The notes: generated by a model not told the origin, from the sequence alone. 15,812 nucleotides of DNA from an uncultured bacterium (GCA_946184715.1 CAMHGU010000024.1:1-15812); one strand, 5' to 3'. Shown: positions 1-7,542, counted from the first letter of the stretch. A program made the numbers and translations.

Positions 1-260
1 GATGCCAGAGTTTGGGCCTCTTTGATAAACTTGCTACGGCATTCGCTGAAGAGTTGGGCGATGTTTTCGGTGGGGCAGGTCACTGAGCCGTCGTCGTCAC
101 GGGTGCAGTAGTCGGTCAGGAACAGCTCCTTGATGCACACAAGCTTGTCGAGAGCGGTGTGGCGCGCGCGGTAGGTCACGCCGTAGCCGCCGGCGCCGAG
201 TGCCTCTTCAATCACATAGCTATCTTTCAGTATGGTGCCGGGTGCAAGATATTGTGCCAT
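1..260 (-). CDS. Eukaryotic-like Ser/Thr protein kinase, N-terminal part (runs off window)
   Basis: Only the first 86 residues plus part of a codon lie in the window; the gene continues beyond base 1. The start ATG is at 260. Residues 22-27 (GAGGYG) form the glycine-rich ATP loop, Lys44 in VCIKE is the expected ATP-anchoring lysine, and Glu81 in KFIKEAQTL fits the helix-C glutamate. This is the N-lobe of a Hanks-type kinase that phosphorylates Ser/Thr. There is no signal peptide, so the catalytic domain is expected in the cytoplasm; any membrane or sensor part would be C-terminal and cannot be seen. The gene starts 24 bp after the stop of the GH53 gene on the same strand, with no obvious promoter between them, which suggests co-transcription. 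Its start codon sits inside three 10-bp direct repeats. The substrate is unknown. The kinase call is firm; the role is not. Confidence 0.85.
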   Translation of the reverse strand, partial: MAQYLAPGTILKDSYVIEEALGAGGYGVTYRARHTALDKLVCIKELFLTDYCTRDDDGSVTCPTENIAQLFSECRSKFIKEAQTLA

Positions 261-278
261 ATTGTGTAATATTGTGAT
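249..278. repeat. Three 10-bp-period direct repeats over the kinase start codon
   Basis: ATATTGTG occurs at 249-256, 259-266 and 269-276, with an exact period of 10 bp, about one helical turn. The first copies lie in the kinase coding start (the ATG is at 258-260) and the third lies in the short gap after the GH53 stop. The spacing is what a protein binding one DNA face would need, but it could equally be chance in an AT-rich junction or act on translation initiation. Confidence 0.6.
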
Positions 279-284
279 TTTGAA

Positions 285-1547
285 CTAATTGACTATCACT
301 TTTGCGCCGTGGTGGAGATAGATGCCGGGAGCTGAGGGGCGAGCGTGGAAGGCGCGGCCGCTGAGGTCGTAATAGTGGGGGTCGGCGGTAGTTTTGTCGT
401 CGGCGGTGATGGCGGTTACGCCGTCGGAGCCTTTGAGGTTCTTCAGCTCGCTGAGGGCCGAGGTGGCGCGGCCGGTGCGGCTGTCGAAGAGCGGGGCGTT
501 GTACCAGCCGGTGAGCGAGGTCCAGTAGGCGTTATATTCCATCCACCACCACGATAGGCCGGTGACACTGTCGTGGCGGTTGAGCATTGTTATGAGGTCG
601 GCAGTTAGGCGGCGTTGGCCCTCATCGGTGTAGGGGTAGGTGGCTGAGAGGTCGTAGTTGCCTTTGATTTCCCAGGCGTAGGGGTAGCCGAACTCCACTA
701 TCTGAATGGGCTTGGTGGGGAATGCACTCTCGAGGGCTTTGATGGCATTCTCGAGGGTTGCGATGCCGCCGTGGTAGTAGGGGTAGTAGCTGAGGGCTAT
801 CTCATCGTAGTCGATGCCGGCTTTCTGCATTCGGGTGAAGAAATCGAGCATCACGCTCTGGCGGGCAATGCGCTCGTTGTGGAGGAGAATGCGGGCCTTA
901 GGGCACACCTCACGGCAGGCGCTGATGGCGCGGCGAAGCAGGTTGAAGAAGCGGTCCCAATTGGCGTCGCTGTTGGAGTACACGCGCAGCTGCCGGTTCT
1001 CAGGGGTGTCGGCGGGGCCCCAGAGCATTCCGTAGCTGATTTCGTTGCCGGGCTGGATGAGGTCGGGCGCAGCGCCGTACTCTACAAGCTGGGTGAGCAC
1101 GTCGTGGGTGTATTCGTAGATTTTGTCGTAGAGTTGCTCATCGGTGAGGCTTTCCCAGGCCTTAGGGGTCCACTGGTGGGAGGGGTCGGCCCAGTAGTCG
1201 GAGTAGTGGAAGTCGAGCATGAGGGCGTGGCCGGCGTCTTTAATCTGCTTGCAGAGGGGCTTGATATACTCGAGGTCTTGGCAGGCGTTGGCGTCGGGCT
1301 CCTTGCCGTAGTAGTCGGCGGGGTTGACAAAGAGGCGCACTCGCATGCAGTTCATTCCTTCGTCGGCAAAGAAGCGGAGCGGGTCGTCGATGGCGGTGCC
1401 GGTGTGGGTGAGGTAGCGGGCACCGGCGTTGACGTATTTGGGCAGGAGCGAGATGTCGCCGCCCACATAGCGCTCACCGGCCGTGATTGCAGTGGCTGAT
1501 AAGATGACGATGGTGGCCACGAGGGCAAGAAGTCGATAAGTTTTCAT
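285..1547 (-). CDS. Secreted GH53 arabinogalactan endo-beta-1,4-galactanase
   Basis: This 420-residue protein is a glycoside hydrolase family 53 enzyme, which cuts internal beta-1,4-galactosyl links in pectic galactan and type I arabinogalactan. Residues 1-23 are a signal peptide. The TIM-barrel begins with YVGGDISLLPKY and contains GMNCMRVRLFVNP (64-76), LMLDFHYSDYWADP (109-122), the acid/base candidate Glu169 in QPGNEISYG, and the nucleophile candidate Glu285 in QIVEFGYP. SWWWMEYN follows near 332-339. The last 30 or so residues (YYDLSGR ... PGIYLHHGAKVIVN) resemble the short C-terminal tail common in Bacteroidales secreted proteins and part of a T9SS sorting domain. A strong promoter lies 43 bp upstream. 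There is no SusC/SusD pair nearby, so it is not in a visible polysaccharide-utilisation locus. The family call is confident; the exact substrate and cell location are inferred. Confidence 0.9.
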   Translation of the reverse strand: MKTYRLLALVATIVILSATAITAGERYVGGDISLLPKYVNAGARYLTHTGTAIDDPLRFFADEGMNCMRVRLFVNPADYYGKEPDANACQDLEYIKPLCKQIKDAGHALMLDFHYSDYWADPSHQWTPKAWESLTDEQLYDKIYEYTHDVLTQLVEYGAAPDLIQPGNEISYGMLWGPADTPENRQLRVYSNSDANWDRFFNLLRRAISACREVCPKARILLHNERIARQSVMLDFFTRMQKAGIDYDEIALSYYPYYHGGIATLENAIKALESAFPTKPIQIVEFGYPYAWEIKGNYDLSATYPYTDEGQRRLTADLITMLNRHDSVTGLSWWWMEYNAYWTSLTGWYNAPLFDSRTGRATSALSELKNLKGSDGVTAITADDKTTADPHYYDLSGRAFHARPSAPGIYLHHGAKVIVN

Positions 1548-1590
1548 TATGCAGGGGTTATAAGGTTTTCAGTTTGCGATTTACAAGTGG

Positions 1591-1621
1591 CAAAGATAGC
1601 GATAATGTGCTTTACATCAAA
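1591..1621 (-). promoter_or_regulatory. Bacteroidota-type promoter of the GH53 gene
   Basis: On the minus strand TTTG (1618-1621) is followed by a 19-bp spacer and TATCTTTG (1591-1598). This matches the Bacteroidota -33 TTG / -7 TAnnTTTG consensus exactly. The expected start of transcription is about 40 bp before the GH53 ATG at 1547. The -33 element begins only 3 bp past the stop of the upstream C26 gene. Confidence 0.75.
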
Positions 1622-1623
1622 GT

Positions 1624-2667
1624 CTAAGGGGCAGAATGTGCGGCTCGGCGGCGTCGTGCTTCGTCGACAAGGCTACGGAAGTAGGCAATCGACTCGTCGA
1701 TTGAGGCGAAGCGCTCGGCGGCGGGCTCGCGGTCAAGGCGCTTGCACACGGCCACTTCGGGGTGGAATTGCAGGCCGAGGGCGAAGCGGCGGTCGGGGCG
1801 CTCGAAGGCTTCGATGAGGGTGATGCCATCGACGGTGGTGACAGCGGTGGCCTTAAGCGGTGAGCCTTCAACCGAGGCGATGCCCTGGTGATGCCACGAG
1901 GGGACGCGGCGCAGGGTGTCGGCACGCATGATGCGGTAGAGGAGCGAGGCGTGGTCGGTGACGGCTACGTCGTGGCAGGCGTAGGCGCGCTTGTGCCCTT
2001 CGGGCGCGGGCGGATTGCGATGCACGTGGCGGTCGTCGCGGCCGGCAGCGGCGTAGTAGGCGGGAATGTCCTGAATGAGCGGGCACCCTTCGGCCACGCC
2101 CATAATCTGGAAGCCGCGGCATATTGCGAGCAGCGCGATGTCGTGGTCGAGGCAGTAGCGCATCAGCAGGAGGTCGGCAACGTCGCGGGTGGCGTTGAAG
2201 TTGCGCTCGCTCTCGATGCCGTGCCACGGCTCGGGCCGGGCGAAGAGGGTGGGCACGATGTCCTCGCCGCCGGTGAATACTACGGCGTCGATGCCGCGGA
2301 GCGCCGCCTCGGCGTTGGAGCCGCGATAGGTGTAGCGCTTCACCGCCTCGGCGTATTCGGGCCGCAGGATACCTAAGGAGTCGAGGCAGACGGCCGCGAG
2401 GGTGTCGCCATCGTAGGGCAGATAAGCCGATTTCACCTCCGGCAGCAGCACCGGACGGCCGCCGGCGGCTTCGATGGCGCGGTAGTGGTACTGGTAGGAG
2501 TTGGTGCCGGTGTCGGCACGCCAGGCGATGCCTATCACGGGGCGGTCGCCGGGGAGGGGTGTTGTCATAGTCTTATGAGGGGCGCACGATGGCAGTAGGC
2601 CGAGGAGTACGGCCGTGAGGGCTGCCAGCAGCGCGGTTATGTTTCTTAATGTGGGCAGATGAGTCAT
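1624..2667 (-). CDS. Peptidase C26 / gamma-glutamyl hydrolase-like predicted lipoprotein
   Basis: The product has 347 residues if started at the ATG at 2667. It belongs to the class-I glutamine amidotransferase fold, in the group that includes gamma-glutamyl-gamma-aminobutyrate hydrolase (PuuD-like). Visible motifs are FTGGEDIVP (131-139), the nucleophile elbow AICRGFQ with Cys183, and LQFHPEV with His302 and Glu304, so the catalytic triad looks complete. Family members hydrolyse gamma-glutamyl amide bonds; the substrate here is unknown. The start at 2667 gives a hydrophobic leader with LLPSC, suggesting lipid attachment at Cys28. A longer frame to 2721 adds basic residues before the leader and runs through the promoter, so it was not used. 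A start at Met34 (2568) would give a cytoplasmic enzyme, as is usual for PuuD, and cannot be excluded. It shares its strand with GH53, but GH53 has its own promoter. Confidence 0.85.
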   Translation of the reverse strand: MTHLPTLRNITALLAALTAVLLGLLPSCAPHKTMTTPLPGDRPVIGIAWRADTGTNSYQYHYRAIEAAGGRPVLLPEVKSAYLPYDGDTLAAVCLDSLGILRPEYAEAVKRYTYRGSNAEAALRGIDAVVFTGGEDIVPTLFARPEPWHGIESERNFNATRDVADLLLMRYCLDHDIALLAICRGFQIMGVAEGCPLIQDIPAYYAAAGRDDRHVHRNPPAPEGHKRAYACHDVAVTDHASLLYRIMRADTLRRVPSWHHQGIASVEGSPLKATAVTTVDGITLIEAFERPDRRFALGLQFHPEVAVCKRLDREPAAERFASIDESIAYFRSLVDEARRRRAAHSAP

Positions 2668-2674
2668 TGCACGG

Positions 2675-2706
2675 CAAAGATAGCAATTATCCGGCAAACG
2701 GCCGAA
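2675..2706 (-). promoter_or_regulatory. Candidate promoter of the C26 lipoprotein gene
   Basis: TATCTTTG on the minus strand (2675-2682) is a perfect -7 element. The best -33 candidate is TTCG (2703-2706), 20 bp upstream and imperfect. The -7 element ends only 7 bp before the ATG at 2667, implying a leader of just a few bases if both calls are right. Confidence 0.45.
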
Positions 2707-2738
2707 GCGTGCGCGCCGCAAAATAGTGGAGCGATGTG

Positions 2739-2769
2739 TTGTAATTATGGAACGTAATCACTACTTTTG
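2739..2769 (+). promoter_or_regulatory. Promoter of the DKNYY lipoprotein gene
   Basis: TTG (2739-2741), a 20-bp spacer and TACTTTTG (2762-2769) match the Bacteroidota consensus. It would give a leader of roughly 20 bases before the ATG at 2793. It is divergent from, and about 30 bp away from, the candidate promoter of the C26 gene. Confidence 0.65.
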
Positions 2770-2792
2770 GTGCAGTAAATACCTCTACAGCT

Positions 2793-3554
2793 ATGCGTTA
2801 CCTTATTTTATTGACAGCCTTCGCCATCTTTGCCTCGCTGCTGTGCAGCTGCGGCGATGGAGGCGAATACGAAATCACCGATGACGGCGTGTATTACACC
2901 TACTGGACTTTCAGCTTCGGCACTCGCCACGACCCGCTGCCCGACGCCGACCCTTCCACCTTCGAGAGTGTCAAGGATTGGCTCGGAAAAGATGCCCGCC
3001 ACGTGTATTTCAAAGAGAACCTGATAGACGGTGCCGACCCGTCCACTATCAAGGCCGATAAATATCCGCTCTCGCACGATGCTCGCGACTATTACTACGA
3101 GGCCTCGGCGCTGCACGTGGTGGATTTGGCCTCGTTCAAGGTGTTACATCGCAACCGGTACGACGATGATATTTGGGCCATCGATAGCCGGTGCGCCTAC
3201 TACGACAGCATTCGCATCGCGGGTGTCGATGTGGCTACCTTTGAGGTGGTAAACTTCGCCTGGGCGCGCGATAAGGCGAGGGTGTATCGCTTCGGCAAGG
3301 TGCTCGATGGTGCCGACCCGGCCACCTACAAGGAGGATACCGAGAGCGGCTACGGCACCGACAAGAGCCACGTGTGGTACTATGGCACGCTGCTGCCCGA
3401 TGTGGACCGCGCCTCTTTCACCATCGACAATGTCCACGAGGATATAGCCCACGACAAGTATGGCGCCATCATCAACGGCCGACGCGAGGCCACAGAGCCT
3501 GAAGTGACAGAGCCTGAGCCTGTGCCCGAGGATTCAATCCTGCCACAGCCATAA
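2793..3554 (+). CDS. DKNYY-repeat predicted lipoprotein
   Basis: This 253-residue protein has a hydrophobic leader ending in LLCSC, with lipidation expected at Cys20. The body is made of about five degenerate repeats of the DKNYY type: a D-K/A/S-x-x-V-Y-Y/F strand, then a short segment like GADPSTIK or VDVATFEVV. Clear units are near GKDARHVYFKENLIDGADPS (65-84), HDARDYYYEASALHVVDLAS (95-114), IDSRCAYYDSIRIAGVDVAT (130-149), ARDKARVYRFGKVLDGADPA (158-177) and TDKSHVWYYGTLLPDVDRAS (189-208). The tail (232-253) is rich in Pro and Glu. Repeats of this family are annotated as of unknown function, and I cannot assign one. The protein is probably anchored in the envelope. It has its own promoter and ends before a hairpin shared with the T9SS operon. 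Confidence 0.85.
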   Translation: MRYLILLTAFAIFASLLCSCGDGGEYEITDDGVYYTYWTFSFGTRHDPLPDADPSTFESVKDWLGKDARHVYFKENLIDGADPSTIKADKYPLSHDARDYYYEASALHVVDLASFKVLHRNRYDDDIWAIDSRCAYYDSIRIAGVDVATFEVVNFAWARDKARVYRFGKVLDGADPATYKEDTESGYGTDKSHVWYYGTLLPDVDRASFTIDNVHEDIAHDKYGAIINGRREATEPEVTEPEPVPEDSILPQP

Positions 3555-3581
3555 GCTTCGGGGAATTCCGTAAAGTAAGAT

Positions 3582-3611
3582 GGCGGCACTCTCGCTGTGG
3601 GGAGTGCCGCC
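3582..3611. terminator. Hairpin between convergent DKNYY and porN genes
   Basis: GGCGGCACTC (3582-3591) and GAGTGCCGCC (3602-3611) form a perfect 10-bp GC-rich stem with a 10-base loop. It lies between the two convergent stops (3554 and 3641), where a bidirectional terminator is expected. No strong T tract follows on either strand, so efficiency is uncertain. Confidence 0.65.
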
Positions 3612-3640
3612 CTCGGGCTGATTGGATATGAGAAAATTGT

Positions 3641-4810
3641 CTATTTACGCCTTCTGACGGAGCGGGTGGCGGAGCTGTTGGCGCTGTTGTTCTTCACCTT
3701 GGGCTGCTTCACCTTGGGCGCTTTGTTCTTCTTGCCACGCTTCGATGACGATGAGCGGCGCTCGCTGCTCTTCTCTTCGGCTTCTTCGCCCTCGGCTACC
3801 TCTTCGTCGGGTTCTTCACCGTCGCGGCTTGCCACCTCGGTGCCTTTCTTCTTCTTGCCTTTCTTGGCTTTGGCTTCCTTGGCGAGCTCATCGCGGGTGG
3901 GCACCCAGAGGCCGTCGGCATAGTGGTTGAGACGATAGTCGATGCTGTCCTGCGCGCGTTTCAGCTCGTCGGGGTCGGGAAACATCTGCATCATCGAGAG
4001 GTTGCGGAGGTTGCGGGTCTTATAGATTTCGCCGTCGTACATCGAGAGGTTGAAGAAGTCATCGTAGGTGTAGTGGGCAAAGTTATTGTCGTCGGTAGTG
4101 AAGATATACTGCTGCGAGAGGGTGGGGCGCAGAGCGTCGAATTTCACCCAGAACATCGGGTAGCGCACGGCTTCGCCGCCGAAGTCGCCGGAGCGGTGCA
4201 GCACGGGGCAGAGTGCCTCCACGCGGCGGTGCATCTGGTTGCTGACGCGGTCAAACTCCCAGCGCTCGAGGATGTAGTAGCTCAGCACCTCGTTGGCGGG
4301 CACGTCGCTCTCTTCGATTTTGAACTTCGGGTGCTTATTGGTGCTGCCCTTGGCGTTGGCGAAGGGGATGTGGAAGCGCTCGAGCATATCTTTGACCTTG
4401 ATGCGATACTGGTCAGTGAAGATCTCGCGGCCGTCGAGGTATTCGTAGGCGGCAATCTGGTCGTTGGTCAGCAGTCGCATAATGATTCGGAACAGGTTCT
4501 CTTGGTTGTCGATAGGCTCCTCGGGGTAGTAGAGGGGCGCATTCTGTACCTTCGAGAGGTCGAGCGAGCGATATATCACGCGCATCCATTCCATATCGGC
4601 GTCGGAGATGTCCTTGTGGATATAGAACTCCTCCATACGCGGAGTGACGCCGGGCTGCTTGGCTGCGGCTTTCTTCTTCTTGGTGGTGCGGCGCACTACG
4701 CCCGACGACTTCGACTCGTCGCCATCGTCGGCGTTGTCCTGTGCGTAGGCCGGCAGGGCGAAGCAGGCCACGGCAAGCGTCAGAAACAAGGCATTTAAGA
4801 ATCTCTTCAT
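3641..4810 (-). CDS. porN: T9SS ring protein PorN/GldN
   Basis: PorN (389 residues) is a periplasmic protein that, with the lipoprotein PorK, forms large rings under the outer membrane and contacts the PorL/PorM motor. Residues 1-23 are a signal peptide (cut near AYA/Q). A Lys-rich stretch (44-51) precedes the conserved GldN core, roughly 55-305, which includes EFYIHKDISDADMEWMRVIY (61-80), PLYYPEEP (92-99), YYILERWEFD (178-187), YPMFWVKFDALRPTL (217-231) and LSMMQMFPDPDELKRAQDSI (271-290). After residue 310 comes an 80-residue tail that is basic, then acidic (330-350), then basic and Ser-rich, ending RRRK. That tail is beyond the family core. It is the last gene of the operon, 46 bp after porM. 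Family confidence is high. Confidence 0.92.
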   Translation of the reverse strand: MKRFLNALFLTLAVACFALPAYAQDNADDGDESKSSGVVRRTTKKKKAAAKQPGVTPRMEEFYIHKDISDADMEWMRVIYRSLDLSKVQNAPLYYPEEPIDNQENLFRIIMRLLTNDQIAAYEYLDGREIFTDQYRIKVKDMLERFHIPFANAKGSTNKHPKFKIEESDVPANEVLSYYILERWEFDRVSNQMHRRVEALCPVLHRSGDFGGEAVRYPMFWVKFDALRPTLSQQYIFTTDDNNFAHYTYDDFFNLSMYDGEIYKTRNLRNLSMMQMFPDPDELKRAQDSIDYRLNHYADGLWVPTRDELAKEAKAKKGKKKKGTEVASRDGEEPDEEVAEGEEAEEKSSERRSSSSKRGKKNKAPKVKQPKVKNNSANSSATRSVRRRK

Positions 4811-4856
4811 ATCAGTAGTAGATTTATTGTCGAGGATAGGGGGTTACACACTGTAA

Positions 4857-6428
4857 TTAGTTGACCATAACTTCCATAGGAGCGATTACGCGCTCGATAC
4901 CATCGGGCCCGACGGCTTTTACGCGCGAGATGTAGAACCGCTTGCCGCGTGAGAGGCGGCGGAAGCTGTCCTTCTGGCGCTGCGAGAAGCTGGCGCCGGC
5001 CGACACTTCGGGTATGGCGTTGCCCATTGAGTCGAACACCACTGTCTCAAAGCTGATGACGCGGTATTCCACGTTGAGCAGGTCGTCGTCGATAGCGGCT
5101 TTGAGGCCTTCGGCGTTGACAAGGGTCTGCTTGGAGATGGAGCGGCCTTGGCCTTTGTAGCGCTCGGGGTTGCCTTTGTCGTCGTGTACTGGTATGTAGG
5201 GCGTCGGGTCGGGCAATTTGCGCACACGGAAGGAAGTGGTGGCAACGGTCTGGTTGGAGCCGTTGATATTGGCCGTGACGGTCACTACGGCTTCGGCACC
5301 GATCTTGGCGGGCCGAGCCACCCAGGCGTCGCCGTTGCGGGTGAGGGTGCCGTTGGTCATCGTAGCGCTGATGGCCGTGGGAGGCACGCCGGGCACGGCG
5401 ATGGAGATGGGGTTGTTGATGCCGGCGTAGAGCACGTTCATCATCGTGGCCGAGACGGTTGCCGCGGGTTCAATTACGTTGTATTTCGACTGGAACGGGT
5501 GCTGGGTTGTGGTGCCGTCACCGCGAGGCACTTCGATGTAGCCGGAGTAGGTAAATTCGCCGGTCTTGCCGGGTACCACTTCGTAGAGACCCTGGTCGTT
5601 GTTGAGGCGCTGCCCGTTGATGTACACTATGGGGCGTTGGGTGGAATCGACGGCGGCAAGGACGATGTGGGCGGAGTATTTTGTGCCGCGCATCACGTTG
5701 ATCGACTGCGGAATTACGAAGGCGTCCATACGGTTGACGCGCACGTCGCCGGCGTCGATGTTGGTGAGCAGCGAGCCGAGGGCTTCGCCTTCGGAGTAGC
5801 GCACGTCGTTCTGTACTTTGGTGAGCAGGGTGATGGCGGCTATCACGGGCATGTCCTCAAACATACCCTCTTCCCACGTCTTCTTGATGGTGCCTTTGGT
5901 GTTGCGCGGCTCGGTGACGAGCACGTGGCTGATGTTTTCCACCTTGTTCTTATCGGGCAGAAGTTGGGCTATGAGGGTGCGATAGCTGTCGATGCGACGG
6001 CGCAGCTCGCCGCCTTTGCCGGTGTTGGGCGCGAGCATCACCACCGAGGCTGCGTCGAGATTCTCTACGTTCTGGATATTATTGATGTCGGCCTCGTCGC
6101 CATCGGCGGTCTTCACGATGGCGAGCTTGAGCGAGTCGATATAGGAGTAAAGCGAATGGGTCGCCTTGCGGAGTTGCGTCGCCTTGTCGTACCACGGACC
6201 GCCTTTCTCGGGGTTCTTGTCGTTGAAAGCCACGAGCTGGTCGTAGATGGCATCGTTGCGCTCTTTCATATTGGCATTGGTGCGAGTGAGGGAGTCTTGC
6301 ACCTGATTGAAGCCGTCGAGCACATCGCTTGATACATTGAGGGCGAGCATGGCAGTGAGGACGATATACATAAGGTTTATCATCTTCTGTCGGGGCGACA
6401 TTCGCGATATGTTCTGTGAACCTGCCAT
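4857..6428 (-). CDS. porM: T9SS motor protein PorM/GldM
   Basis: PorM (523 residues) is the periplasm-spanning half of the T9SS motor. A short cytoplasmic N-terminus containing SPRQKMINLMYIVLTAMLAL leads into one transmembrane helix (about 17-33). The large periplasmic part follows: a helical domain (about 36-220) with a disordered-looking middle, then beta-rich domains, ending in the GldM C-terminal domain from about 403 (RKLPDPTPYIP through VISFETVVFDSMGN to PMEVMVN). In studied systems a dimer threads its helices into a PorL pentamer and transmits proton-driven rotation or torque to the PorK/PorN ring. Its length is typical of the family. It lies 52 bp after porL and 46 bp before porN. Confidence 0.95.
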   Translation of the reverse strand: MAGSQNISRMSPRQKMINLMYIVLTAMLALNVSSDVLDGFNQVQDSLTRTNANMKERNDAIYDQLVAFNDKNPEKGGPWYDKATQLRKATHSLYSYIDSLKLAIVKTADGDEADINNIQNVENLDAASVVMLAPNTGKGGELRRRIDSYRTLIAQLLPDKNKVENISHVLVTEPRNTKGTIKKTWEEGMFEDMPVIAAITLLTKVQNDVRYSEGEALGSLLTNIDAGDVRVNRMDAFVIPQSINVMRGTKYSAHIVLAAVDSTQRPIVYINGQRLNNDQGLYEVVPGKTGEFTYSGYIEVPRGDGTTTQHPFQSKYNVIEPAATVSATMMNVLYAGINNPISIAVPGVPPTAISATMTNGTLTRNGDAWVARPAKIGAEAVVTVTANINGSNQTVATTSFRVRKLPDPTPYIPVHDDKGNPERYKGQGRSISKQTLVNAEGLKAAIDDDLLNVEYRVISFETVVFDSMGNAIPEVSAGASFSQRQKDSFRRLSRGKRFYISRVKAVGPDGIERVIAPMEVMVN

Positions 6429-6480
6429 TTATATGGTTGTTATGTTGTGGGGTTGGCTATATATATAAGGTGTAAAGGGA

Positions 6481-7542
6481 TTATTCGAAGTCGTTGTCGG
6501 AGGGCATCTGGGCGTTGCGCTGGTTGGCGTTGCGGATGATGTCGTCGATTGAGCTGTCGGGGGCCGAAGTGTCGGGCATAGCGCCGGGGAATCCGGGACG
6601 ATACATATTGACGGTCATAGCGCGGAGCATCTTCTCATATACGGAGTTGAGCTGCTTCATATAGTGGGCCATCTTCTCGGTCTCTTCGCAGTAGCGTACG
6701 CTCTCGTTGGCGCTCTTCTCGTACATATCGCGGATGTCCTTGAGGCCGCGGTTCACGCGGTCAATGCTGTCGAGCTGCGACGAGATGCTCTTGAGCTGGA
6801 TTTCGTAGATGGTGTTGAGGCCGCCTATGTTGCGATTGAGGTCGGCCATCTGCTCCACGTAGCCCTTGGAGCTTTGGGTGATTTCGGTGGAGTTGTCGGT
6901 GATGGCGCGATAGCTGCCCAGGAGGGTCTCCTGCACGTTGTTGAGGGCTTCGGTGGTGGCTTGGAGGCGCTGCATCTGCTCGGCGATGCCGGAGATCTGC
7001 GACAGATACTGCTGGGTGGCGTCGGTAAGCTCGGCCATGCGCGAGAGCTGGTCGCTGGCTGCGGCCATCTTGGCGATGCTCTCGGAGAGGCTACGGGTAT
7101 CTTCCTCGCTGATGTCGATGCCGCCGGGAAGGCCCACTGCGGCGCGCGCCTGCTCGGGCGTCACGGCCGTGTCGTCGGCGCTGCCGCCGCCGTTGACGAT
7201 GACGGTGCCGCCACCGCCGGTGCCGCCTATCACGATGCCGCCACCGCCGCCGTTAAGGTCGGGGCGGTCTTCGGGATCGTGGGTGTCGAATACCGGGAAC
7301 ACCTCTTCCCATTTGTAGTCGCGCGGCGGGCGGTCGAAGGCCGTAAGCACAAACATCAGCACCTCGGTGCCCATACCTACGGAGAGCAGCGTGTTGCCGC
7401 CCGGGAGGTGCAGAATCTTGAACAGCGCACCCCAGATTACGACTGCGGCGCCGATACTATATGCGAAGTTGAAAAAGCGCTGGCCTTTCTCGCCGTGGAG
7501 AAAGCGCTCTATCACGTTTTTATATCTTTTAATCTTGCCCAT
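6481..7542 (-). CDS. porL: T9SS motor protein PorL/GldL
   Basis: PorL (353 residues) is the inner-membrane stator-like partner of PorM. The N-terminus KIKRYKNVIERFLHGEKGQR is followed by two transmembrane helices, about 24-43 and 51-69. Glu60 in the second helix is the expected proton-path glutamate, equivalent to Glu49 of Flavobacterium johnsoniae GldL. After the membrane part, residues 97-120 are extremely Gly-rich with Ile/Val (GGGGGIVIGGTGGGG and on), and then a long helical, coiled-coil-like cytoplasmic region runs from about 140 to 310 (for example TEALNNVQETLLGSYRAITD). The C-terminus is polar and disordered. The coiled-coil part makes it longer than the minimal two-helix unit, as usual for Bacteroidales PorL. 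It lies between porK (39 bp) and porM (52 bp). Confidence 0.94.
   Translation of the reverse strand: MGKIKRYKNVIERFLHGEKGQRFFNFAYSIGAAVVIWGALFKILHLPGGNTLLSVGMGTEVLMFVLTAFDRPPRDYKWEEVFPVFDTHDPEDRPDLNGGGGGIVIGGTGGGGTVIVNGGGSADDTAVTPEQARAAVGLPGGIDISEEDTRSLSESIAKMAAASDQLSRMAELTDATQQYLSQISGIAEQMQRLQATTEALNNVQETLLGSYRAITDNSTEITQSSKGYVEQMADLNRNIGGLNTIYEIQLKSISSQLDSIDRVNRGLKDIRDMYEKSANESVRYCEETEKMAHYMKQLNSVYEKMLRAMTVNMYRPGFPGAMPDTSAPDSSIDDIIRNANQRNAQMPSDNDFE

Noticed and set aside
2668..2721. Upstream ATG at 2721 for the C26 protein
   Set aside because: The added residues are basic and Cys-containing, precede the hydrophobic leader, and their codons overlap the -7 promoter element.
5148..6332. 394-codon open frame on the plus strand, antisense to porM
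   Set aside because: It mirrors the codon positions of a strongly supported gene. Its translation is rich in Val/Gly/His/Ala typical of antisense shadows in GC-rich DNA, with no motif or signal.
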